Shown one piece after another: positions 1 through 10,431 of a DNA stretch of 64,000 nt (position 1 is the stretch's first letter; the number at the start of each line of letters is the position of its first letter). The notes under the pieces were generated by a model that had not been told where the DNA came from, made no database searches, and worked only from the letters and a program-made list of their open reading frames with translations. The translations under genes and the position numbers were made by a program. Origin of the DNA: Planococcus citri (taxonomy: Eukaryota; Arthropoda; Insecta; Hemiptera; Pseudococcidae); the NCBI RefSeq assembly GCF_950023065.1, contig NC_088679.1:78926001-78990000 (forward strand). The letters run 5' to 3'.

Positions 1-1040
1 TCGTAGAGTTTTCGTGGTGTAAAATAAGTGCGGGGTTCATGTTAAGTTTTAGCCAGAATTTTGTGTCGTATTTATTGTTTTATTTTTATTTTTTTTGTTG
101 TATTTATTGATTTTGATTATTTGTTATCATTTCGTTGTTTCAGTTACAGTAGTAATGTGATTGATTTTTTATCATCCGAAGAATTGTGCCCGCGCCGCGC
201 GATTGCGATTAACTTAACCGGTTTCGTTTTGATATTTTTGTGATGCTCGTGGTGGACTGTACATACTTGTAGTACCGCAAATCTAGAACTACATCGCGGA
301 CGGATTTATAATTTGTATCTTATTTTCATGTTAAAATAAGAATCGTGATTTTTTTTTTCATGTAATAGTATTACGGGGTGAAAGTGTTTAATTTATTGAA
401 TACTATACAAAGACAGTGTGTGTTTGTGTGACGTTTGTTTAAAATGCATCTTATATAATTTTTTTTATTTGTGTAATTTCGCGATGGTTTAATCTAGTTT
501 TGATTCATTTTATTTTTCTTAACAAACTTATAGTTTTTTTTTGTTTCGAAAAAAATGCAATAAAACGGGTATTTTTATTTACTTACTCGTAATTTTATTT
601 TACTTATTTATTTTTTTTTCATATTTTCGAAGCCGATGCTTTTACTTTTGTGATTACTCATTTCGCAAGTATGATATTTATTACGAAGACGTATTGTAAA
701 TTGTGGACAGTTCGTATAATGGTTTAAACTTTTTTTGTTTTACGCGGATTGGTTTGTGAATTTTTTTTGATTTTTTTAAAAAAGGAGTTTTATTCGATAG
801 TATTTTTTAACGTGTAAGTAATGTTTAACGAAGTGAGAAATACGAGAACGTAGTGTGTATTTATATGTATTCTAATATTTATAGTGGCGTTTTATCAAAG
901 TGCTTATATTGAACAATAATATACGTTATGAGTTTTTCTTTTTTTTCATTTTACAATCGCATTTTTTTTGTTCAGATTTTGTGTGGGAAACTGAAGATGG
1001 AAAGAAATGATCATCTAATACGTTAGTTAGTTGATCCCCT
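1..1040. other. AT-rich non-coding stretch, no gene recognised
   Basis: The stretch is T-rich on the plus strand with long T runs and short open frames of low complexity. It could be the 3' untranslated tail of a plus-strand gene lying to the left (an AATAAA occurs near 560), but no coding homology is visible. I see nothing else I can support here. Confidence 0.4.
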
Positions 1041-2917
1041 GTAGTCCGGCATATGACAATAGGAGTAATTGCACCCCCCTCCCGCCGATCCTCCGGGACA
1101 ACTTTTTTCTTAAAGGGGACATCCTAAGGAACTTTTCGAAGCAAACTTGCGCAAAAAGAAGTTGGCTTTACTCACAAAATGGCGGCCATTTTGATTGACA
1201 GGTCAGCCGAAATTGCAGATTTTGCGTTTCAACATAGGACTTGCACGAAATTTTTCAAACTGTACACAGGTAAATCGAAAGATCATGCAAAAATTTATTA
1301 CCTGTCAAAATTTCAAGTGCTAAAGTGCGTTTTTCGAGTTTTGGTGAATTTTTGAAAATCGAATTTAGGCCAAAAATGAAGGAAAAAATCAAAATTTTAC
1401 CAAATTGACCAAGACAGCTGAGATTTGGGATATACCCTATTTTCGACATGCCAAATCAATTGGAAACGATTTCAACCAGTTTTGAGCAGTTCTGGAGCCT
1501 CCAGCAGATTTTTGAAACTCGAAATTCCCAAAAAATTCCATCAAATTGGAGTTTTAAAGCTAAAATTTATTCTAAAAACTAATTTCAATACGCTACGAAG
1601 TACTGCAGGTGAATTTCAAGTCGTTTTGGAGCCTCCAGCGACTTTTTGAAAATTCCTAAAGCCTCCAGCAGATTTCTGAAACTTTGAATTTTCACAAAAT
1701 TTCATCAAACTTGAGATGGAGAGTCGAAATTTATTCTGCAAACTAATTTCAACACCCTCTGAAGACGACTTCAGGTGAGTTCAAGTCATTTTAGGGTCTC
1801 CAGCGACTTTTTTGAAAATTACTGGAGCCTCCAGTAGATTTTTGAAACTTGAAATTTCCCCAAAATATCATCAAACCAAGATGGAGAGTCGAAATTCATT
1901 CTGCAAACTAATTTCAATACGCTACGAAGTTGACTGCTGATGAATTTCAAGTCGTTTGGGAGCCTCCAGCAACTTTTTGAAAAGTTGTATGACGTTTTTT
2001 TGAAAAATTGAAATTTCCTATAAGTAGCTGGAAGCTTCAAAACCCTTTGAAACCACCATGTAGTCTGCGAAGTAAATTTCAACTTGCCAACTCCATTTGA
2101 TAAATAAATGTTGGGGAAATTTCAAGTTTCAAAAATCTACTGGAGGCTCCAGTAATTTTCAAAAAAGTCGCTGGAGGCCCTAAAATGACTTGAACCTACC
2201 TGAAGTCGTCTTCAGAGGGTGTTAAAATTTGAGTGTAGAGTAAATTTCAGCTTTCCATCTCCATTTGATGAAATTTTGTGAAAATTTAAAATTTCAGAAA
2301 TCTACTGGAGGCTTTAGGAATTTTCAAAAAGTCGCTGGAGGCTCCAAAACGACTTGAAATTCACCTGCAGTACTTCGTTGCGTATTGAAATTAGTTTTCA
2401 GAATAAATTTTAGCTTTACAACTCCAATTCGATGGAATTTTGTGGGAATTTCGAGTTTCAAAAATCTGCTGGAGGCTCCAGAACTGCTCAAAACGGGTTG
2501 AAATCGTTTCCAATTGATTTGGCATGTCGAAAATAGGGAATATCCCAAATTTCAGCTTTCTTGGTCAATTTGGTAAAATTTTGATTTTTTCCCTCATTTT
2601 TGCCCTAAATTCGATTTTCAGAAATTCACCAAAAATCGAAAAACGCACTTTAGCACTTGAAATTTTGACAGGTGATAAATTTTTGCATGATCTTTCGATC
2701 TATCTTTGTAAAGTTTGAAATATTTCGTGCAAGTCCTATGTTGAAACGCAAAATCTGCGATTACGGCAGACCTGTCAATCAAACTGGCCGCCATTTTGTA
2801 AGTAAAGCCAACTTTTTTTTTGGGCAAGTTTGCTTTAAAATGTTCCTTAGGATGTCCCCTTTAAGAAAAAAGTTGTCTGGGGGGTTCAATTACTCCTATT
2901 GTCATATGCCGGACTAC
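1041..2917. mobile_element. 1.9-kb foldback (palindromic) element
   Basis: The two halves are inverted copies of each other about a centre near 1979. The left end reads GTAGTCCGGCATATGACAAT and the right end is its reverse complement. Similarity continues through 'aaaatggcggccattttg', 'aacataggacttgcacgaaat' and several copies of GGAGCCTCCAG on one arm, mirrored as CTGGAGGCTCC on the other. The open frames in both arms are mirror images of the same non-coding sequence, so no protein is inferred. No convincing target-site duplication is visible. It lies downstream of SCYL2 copy 1 (3' side) and could fold into a hairpin of over 900 bp. Related GGAGCCTCCAG-bearing pieces occur at about 53.9-54.6, 55.8 and 60.6-62.1 kb. 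Confidence 0.8.
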
Positions 2918-3069
2918 TGTATGACACCCTCGAAGTTGAAAAAAAAATGAGTGAATCAAAATCAAATATATTTTTTTTTGAAAACTTCTTATTTCTGTGT
3001 TAGAATTCTTCTAATTTTAAACAACTCATTAAATAAAAACTTTTGAAAAAGATACACACAAATATAAAC

Positions 3070-3075
3070 GTTTAT
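3070..3075 (-). terminator. Candidate poly(A) signal of SCYL2 copy 1
   Basis: AATAAA on the minus strand (tttatt on plus), about 460 bp beyond the stop codon of SCYL2 copy 1. The intervening DNA is AT-rich and is shared by the 3' flanks of the other array units, as expected for a common 3' untranslated region. Confidence 0.4.
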
Positions 3076-3533
3076 TAAGCGTTACTGGAATGTTTATGTA
3101 TAGGTAGTTTACAATAGATCAACGATCATCTTCGCATTCTTGTAATACGAAGCGTCTTTAACCAAAGCAAATTCGTACTCTTGGTACTTGTACATTTTGC
3201 GGTCAAAACAATACCAACAAAGATAATTTTGTAGGTACCTAATTCATCGTAATCATAAAAGGTAACATTAATAACAAAAAAAAAATGAATAAAAACGTAT
3301 TAAATATTTACAAAATGTATCGATTGAATCTGATAACGTAAAAAAAGTAATCGGCACCGAATGTGCTCATCTAGTATATAACTTTCACTCTCGTGTTGAC
3401 TTAATAAGAAAAATTTTAAAATGTGACGGGGGTATAAAATGGAAGTAAAACCACGATTATTGACTAGGTAAACGAAACACTTAATTAAGTAATACATAAT
3501 AACACGCGTTATGTTATCGTAATCACTGAAAAC

Positions 3534-6500
3534 TCAATTCAAAAAATCATTAATTTCCGACGATGTTAACGGTTTAGCCGACGCTTTAGTTTTCACATTA
3601 CTAAGCGCGGGAGATAAATTTATATTATTATTGGCGAGGTTGTTATTGAAAAAAGCTGCAGGACTAAGCCCCGATGAATTTATGGGTACATTCTGCGCAG
3701 GAAATGCGGTATTATTGAAATTGGACATCGAATTGGCCATGTACGTCGTCGTCGTCGTCGGTTGATAGGAATTATGAAAAGTGCTGAAATTATTCGGAAT
3801 ATTTGGAGACATTTGCAGCGATGAGATGTTCGGCGATGGTTTCGATGATAGAGATGTATTTAACTTCATTTCATCCAGATTACTATTTATCAGAGTCGAA
3901 GTTAGGTCTTTCGGAGCTGGTTTCGATTTAGAAGAAGTGATCGGTGTAGGATTAATTACTGGCTCCATCTGGAGACGCTGGTGTAGCTCGCCTTGTTTAG
4001 ATAAGCTAAAATAAGATTCGAGTTAATAACTGTATAATACTCGTAACTTATTAATTGCTATTCGAGATAGGTACCTTTGTTTTTCACGTAAATTCAATGG
4101 CTTGCTTTCCTGTTTTTTCACACTTTTATCGGAAATATTCATTTTGAATACATCTTGTAATTCTTCCGTTTGTTTGGATGTCAGCGATGTGTCCAAACCA
4201 TTAGAAATGTTGTTATTGGTACCGAAATCGAAATTCCTTTTAAACAGAATACATATTTGAATTAGTTTCCATTCAATTTAACTCAATAAATGCGACAGTT
4301 CAAAATTTATTAGATGATTAATTTTTCAATCAAAGACCAACCCAAATTAGGTTGAAAATATTGAAACCTATAAAAGGCACATAGGCAGTTAGGCACATTA
4401 ATGGAGTGTCTGAGGGTCAAAAATAGTAGGAAAATATGGCTTCATTTTTGACCATTCATAACAATTTTTGATCCTTGATATGATCCATAAAAAATGACTC
4501 TCTGTAATTTTCAGGGATGAGGCCCCGAACGATTTTTTTTCGGGTTCCGGGTTTCGGAGTTTGGGCTTTCAATCAAAAATTTATTAGGTCTTGGGCTTGG
4601 ATTGGGGTCCAGGAAACTTGGGTTTGGGTTTCAGGGCTCAGTGTCCAGGGCTTTCCGGGCCTCCGGGGCTTTTCAAGGCTTGAAATTGAGAGCTTCCATG
4701 GAAAAGGACCGTAGTGATTTTTTTTTGTTTTTTTTTCTTCATTAACAATTTTGAATGCATTGACATTTTTTTTAAAAAAACAAATTGGAAAATTTTGGCT
4801 TGTATAAAAAATTTTCAAGTCCATTTGAACTTGAGTATAACAATCAGTGAAAAAAATTGACTAAAGCCCTTTTTCCATGAAGCCTCTCAATTGCAATTAT
4901 AATGAAGAATAAAGTACCTAAAATCGTATTTGATTTTCTGTTGAAAAAAAAAAAAAAACTAAAAACATTTCAAGGGCAGATTCCGATTGCTTTTTTCAAA
5001 ATTATTTAAATGAAACATCTAAGAAATCAGAATTAAATTTTTTTTGGAATTTTTAATTATTCTCCAAATTTTTCAAGTATCATTTTTCAAAGAACAATGA
5101 ACTACCTACAACATACTATTTAAATAATGTACCTACCAAAAATCCCTTGAAATATTAAATAATATGTTATTTGTATTACTTCATTTTGCACTTACTTTTG
5201 TTGTTCTTGCATTGAACTCAGTTGCTCCAGTTTAGCTCGGTGTTCAGTCTCGACCATATTGACCATTTCTTTTACGACAGTCATCACAGCGTTGAACTGA
5301 TTCAATGTAAGAGAATTCTCGATGCTAAGAGGCATCAAAAATGGAAGTATTTGGCCAGCCATTACTTCTTTAGGAATGGTGATTTTTTTATGATTTAAAA
5401 CCATCTTATAAATACCTGAGGAGAAAATGATAATTTTTATTGAAATAAATCACCTAATGAAGAAAAAAACGCAAGTACTCGATTGCATGATGAAAATCGT
5501 TGAATTAATCAGGGATGAAAATCGTTTAAATTTGAATTGGTGGTGATTTTCAGGACCTTTGGAAACGAGTGATTATAGGTTGAGGTTTCTAAAAGGTTCT
5601 CAAGTGTGGCTTTGATTTTTTTTTTTGTTTTTAGTTTCAAAAGGTACCTTTCAGGTTATTGATCCATATTCAAATTTCAAACTGTTTTATTTGTTCTAGT
5701 TGTTCTCTGTATTTCACTTTTGGTGTTCAAATTGTTCCAGTCACAGAATATAGAAAAAAAATTGAAACAAAAAATGTTTCCTAGTTTGGTAAAAACAGGG
5801 CGTTTCAACGATGTTGGTTCTTTTGTTATTTTTCTATTCTAAATGTTCAAATCTGACCAAAAAAACGGACAGTGATGGTTCCAAAAGTAGTTGTTCCAAA
5901 ACGTTTTCATCCCTGCAATAATTAATAAAGATTGAGAATATCTTTACCTATAATACTCATCAGAACTGCCGGCTCTTTGGATTTAATTTGAGGTAAGAAA
6001 GGTATAATATCATCCAAAATCAGCCATTTATCTAAATGCTCCATTAATTTACCGATACAAACCAAACAATTCACTCGAACCTGAAAAATACATATACATA
6101 TAAAATTGAGTAAAAGTTCCAATAGATTAACAAAAATTTTCCAATGTCACTCACAGAAGTACAGTTGGTTACACAGCAGAGTTTTTTAATACGAGGCATC
6201 AGAGCATTTTTCATCGCCGGGTAATCGATTAAGGTAGCAAAAGTGGGTATAACAGATAAACATAGTTCTTGCAACTGTTGCGAATTACACTCGAGCGCTC
6301 GAAATAACATGGGTAAAATTTCTGCTTTTATTTCATCGGCCGGAGTGAGTTTCAGCATCAGTTCCATTTTTTGCATACAAATAAGTAAAATCTGCAAGAT
6401 GCACAGTTCCAGTAAGTACATTGTAGTAATAGGTATTTCAAATATAGCATTTGATTTTATCTCACTTGCACAGGTTCTTGCATTCTTAGGACTGGTTTTA

Positions 6501-8225
6501 AAAAAGGTAAAATATACTGAGTAAATTCTTCCTTAGTACAACCCTCGGAGATGGCGAATACACTTGGTAAAACAAAAGGGACCATGGTTGGATTGACGAA
6601 TTCTTTCGCCAAACATGGAATTATCCTGTAGACAGAAATTTGAACAACGTAAAAATACGTTTACTGTGAAATGAGGGGACAGTAAATGAATCTTTTTTTT
6701 TTACCTAAATACTGATACACGGTGGGGAAGTTTTTCTAAAATTTGAGGCAATCCTTTATAAAATTGTGATTTTTGTAGATTATCCCATTGAAACATGGAA
6801 TCCAAATAACTTAATGCTTTGACACCAACATCATCGAAAAATTCAGACTGCAAAAAAATACGACGTGGAATAGAATAATGCGATTTTCATTCAATTGGTT
6901 CGAAAAAAAAAAGGTTGGGATGATCACTTTACCTTTAAAAAATCATGAACTTCTGGCCTCAGCTCAGGCATATAGTTCAACATGAGTTTAACAATTTCTC
7001 TAATTTCTTGAGGAATCGATAACAGATCAGAATTAGAAATTCGTTTAAATTTCGACACATTCTGGTTATACGTTGTCCAATTATTATTGGAGAAATGAAA
7101 TGGTTGGCCTTTATTGTACAATGCGTAAATCAACATTCCGAATGAAAACACGTCGCTGGACGCTAATAATTTGCCAGATAATCCGGATTCTGGAGCCAAG
7201 TAATCTAAACTTGGCTGAGCCAATGCGTGTACATCCATGGCATATTCGATAGTCGGCCATCTTACCTGTTGAATAGATTTTGAATTTAGTTTTAGAAATT
7301 AATTGTGAGTTTGAAACTTATAATTAGCAACGTACGATAGCTTCTGCTCCACTAATGCAGTGAACGCTGTAATCAAATCCGAATATTTTCCAGGCACCTT
7401 CTTTATTGATAACTATATTGTGCGGACATAGATTACGGTGTAATAATTTCACGTCATTGTGTAGAAATGAAAAGCCTTCGGCAATCTGTAAAAATGAATC
7501 GAAAATTAAGTTTGTTCTCAATTTTTTTTTGGTAGGATATGATGACAAAAGGTTTATATGGACCTGTTGCAAGCCATATTTTATTTCAACTTCGAATAAT
7601 TTGTAGTTTTCCACCGAGGCAGGAACTGGAACTGGTACGTTGTCTACTTTACCCAAAATATTTGCCAAACTAGCAAAAACTGGTTCAGTAGCAAAAGCTA
7701 AACTATCTCTGTAACAAACAGGGTAATGTATTATCAAACGAACACATAAATAGTATTGGTTCAAAGTGTACTCTCGTTTGAAAGCACGAGTATTTAATCC
7801 TGGTTGCAGGTCGACGAACTTACCGTGATTCTTCTAGGGTATGTTGCACTACTAGAATTTGAGGATGTCTTAAACGAGCTAATTGAGAGATACTTTTTCT
7901 CAAAGTTTCTAGCACAGCTTCGCGATCATTCTTTGACAATCTATCCAACTGTTTCTTTTCTAATAAGAATATTGAAGCCTCTTGGTTGGTGGATTTCTTG
8001 AATCCGCTGAATATCTTCCACAGTAGTCCTACGATGAGGTAATTTCATTAAAAAATGTCTTGGTTTGAGAATTACGGTTTGTGGAATTGTTTTCAAACCT
8101 GGACCAGCGCTCGCGATATGATTAGTGGCTTCGTACTCTCTGGTAACCGGATTCCCTGGTAAAACTGTTGACAGCTGTGATACGGTGCTACTGACTGTAC
8201 TGTATAACTTATTGAGTACGTCCAT
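3534..8225 (-). CDS. SCYL2: SCYL2 pseudokinase, copy 1 (complete, 12 coding exons)
   Basis: The family member in mammals (CVAK104) is a clathrin-coated-vesicle protein acting in endosomal/TGN sorting. Coding exons: 8225-8099, 8028-7824, 7708-7564, 7485-7336, 7265-6933, 6847-6705, 6625-6466, 6391-6155, 6080-5948, 5415-5196, 4236-4075, 4005-3534. They sum to 2487 nt (828 aa). The N-terminus has NPVTREYEATNHIASAGPG, the family's degenerate glycine loop. The HRD position reads HRN (175-177) and the DFG position reads GFD (195-197), so a pseudokinase is expected. HEAT-like repeats follow (about 320-610; EFVNPTMVPFVLP, DDIIPFLPQIKSKEPAVLM). The tail is Ser/Asn-rich with KDLTSTLINSN and ends EINDFLN. 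Intron 1 is only 70 nt. The only copy with the full tail. Confidence 0.92.
4237..5195 (-). other. Intron 10 of SCYL2 copy 1 with a G-rich insertion
   Basis: This intron is longer than its counterparts. About 4510-4690 is an unusually G-rich stretch with repeated 'ggg(c/t)tt' and 'ttgggtttgggt' motifs that is not seen at the same place in the other units. The rest is AT-rich and alignable with the other copies. I cannot define ends or a target-site duplication for the insert. Confidence 0.35.
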
Positions 8226-8690
8226 TTTCAGGCTGTAATATGCATATTCACGACGAGTCGAATTTAAACATCAATTTCTGCAGTGCTGCATAAATCTGGA
8301 GAACATCAAATACAAGTATTATATTTTTTTATCGTATGGTTGAAATAATAGGATCCTTGTGTCTATGGCTCTATGCTCATTGTTTACAAAGTTACTTACA
8401 CATTGAAAATGGATTAAAACAAGGATGCTGACAATTTAGCAACGCGGATCTGTTTTATTGATTCAATCACTCAAATATCTAAGCGTAAGAATCGTGAAAT
8501 TAGTAATAAAACGGCTGAAAAAATAATTTGTGTTGAGCATCTCAGTCTTATCATATCATTTTGCATATCAGCTAATCCGAAAGTTGCACGTTGGATTGCA
8601 ACGTTGCCAAATCTAGCGCGCTGACAACTTTTTCAGTTTTTTCGGTGCTTGAATTCTTGAAAGTTGAAATGAAAGCTTTTGGTTTTGCCC

Positions 8691-8987
8691 TTTGACTATA
8701 TATACATGGACTGCTATCTTCATTGTCACCGATGAAGCCGAAGTAATGGAGGTACTTAATCGGAGCATCGGGAATTTTCATGCGCGCGCAGGAATCCGAA
8801 CCGCGCTCACACCTTCCAATCACCAGCGACGGACACCCTCCTACGTTCCAACAACCGCACTGCTCGCTGCAACGAAATCTCGCGCATGCTCAGAGCCCAT
8901 GTCCCGATTAAGTACCTCCATTGCTTTGGCTTCACGATTCCCGTTCAACAACAATAGGAGATAGCAGTCCATGTATATATAGTCAAA
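8691..8987. mobile_element. 297-bp MITE with 10-bp flanking duplication
   Basis: The inverted ends begin TTTGACTATATATACATGG and finish with the exact complement. A second inverted block inside (GGAGGTACTTAATCGG and its complement) makes the arms over 70 bp long. The element is flanked by GGTTTTGCCC on both sides (8681-8690 and 8988-8997). The paralogous place upstream of SCYL2 copy 2 (near 13893) has one GGTTTTGCCC and no element, which serves as an empty site. The exact register is ambiguous because CC/GG could belong to the terminal repeat (an 8-bp duplication is then possible). It sits 466 bp upstream of SCYL2 copy 1, so it could affect its promoter. Confidence 0.85.
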
Positions 8988-8997
8988 GGTTTTGCCC

Positions 8998-9840
8998 TCG
9001 CTTCGATTAGCTTCGAGTGGGTTTATTAAATAATTTCTGCATCAGAAACAAATCAGCTTCTTCAACTTTTGAAAAAGTCGAGGCCCAAAGACAGAAAAAT
9101 TGACCTATCGGGCTATCCTTCCTTATAAAAAAAAAAAAACTATACCCATCGACCTTTTAGTAATTAATTTCTTGATTGATAAATATAAATAATTTAAATA
9201 AAATTTTCGAATAATTTACTATTTAGCCCTTGCTTTGTTCGGGTATTTTTCTTTTTCAAAATTGCACTTTCTGAATAACACATATTTATTTAAGGTAATA
9301 AACTCCCCTTGTAAAAACACTTTTTTTTTTCTTGAAACACAAATTTTGGGAAACTTATATTTGCCCTAAAAATTTCTGGAAAAAACTCAAAAAGTTATTC
9401 AAATTCTGAAACTTTGCATTGTTTTTTACTCCTCACTTCCTCAGAATACGAATTTTCTAAAGGTTATTTAGTTAGCCCTCGCATCGATCGAGCCTGTTTA
9501 TTCTTTCTTTAAGAAAATTGAAATTTCTAAGATGAAAAAATGGCATTTGTCATTACCACAAATTACCACCATTAAATGATCATTTTGCCTCTGAAAAAAA
9601 TATTAGTTTCAGTTTTGATATTTCAAATTTTTATCCTCCTTATTATCTGTCCTCTGTCCTTGCTAATGTTTGTTTTATGATGAATTATTTTGAATTTTTA
9701 ATGCTTGCCCGGGCCTTGTCAAAATGTCTGTAAATAATTTCGATCCATTTCGGGAAACCCCTTTTTGTCCTCTAATTCGAAAAGCAAATTCGTTCTCTCG
9801 GTACCTACTTGTACATTTCGCAGCTAAAACAATACCAACA
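8998..9840. other. Intergenic DNA between SCYL2 units 1 and 2
   Basis: AT-rich with no coding signal. It is recognisably the same sequence as about 13.9-15.0 kb, upstream of copy 2, so it belongs to the duplicated unit. Nothing else is seen. Confidence 0.5.
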
Positions 9841-10431
9841 AAGATAATTTCGTAGGTACCTATAATTCATAATCATAAGACGTAACATCATTAAATATTA
9901 TGTATTTACAAAGTGTATCAAGAATCAAAATCGTTTGAATCTGGTATAACGTAGAAAAGTAATCGGCACCGAATGTGGCCCACTTGAAAGTAAAACCACG
10001 ATTATTGACTAGGTAGTAAGGTAACTCAAGTAAAAAGTACATAATAACGCGTTATGAATGACTGTAAACTCAATTCAAAAAATCATTATTTTCTTGACGA
10101 AGTTAAAGGTTCAGCCGACGCTTTTATTGTCATATTATTACTAAGCGCAGGAGATAAATTTATACTATTATTGGCGATGTTGTTATTGAAAAATGCTGTT
10201 GCGGACTAAGCCCTGAAGAATTTAAGGGTACACTCTGCACAGGAAATGCGATATTATTGGACATCATCGACATCAAATTGGCCATGTACGTCGTCGTCGG
10301 TTGATACTTAGGTATTATGAAAAGTGCTGAAATTATTTTGAATATTTGGAGACACATTTGCAGCGAGGAGATGTTTGGCGATGGTTTTGATGATGAAGAT
10401 GTATTCAACATCATTTATCCAGATTGATGAA

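Noticed and set aside
61..243. Phe-rich 60-codon frame at the left edge.
   Set aside because: It starts at a non-ATG codon (GTG/TTG type), is dominated by TTT/ATT codons and lies in T-rich non-coding DNA.
1425..2548. Mirrored open frames (about 65-90 codons) on both strands of the foldback element.
   Set aside because: They are the same sequence read on the two arms of a palindrome, with no codon bias or homology. They follow from the repeat, not from genes.
8760..8830. GC-rich patch with 'ggaatccgaacc', reminiscent of a tRNA T-arm.
   Set aside because: No acceptor stem, D-arm or anticodon arm can be drawn, and the patch is the interior of the 297-bp MITE.
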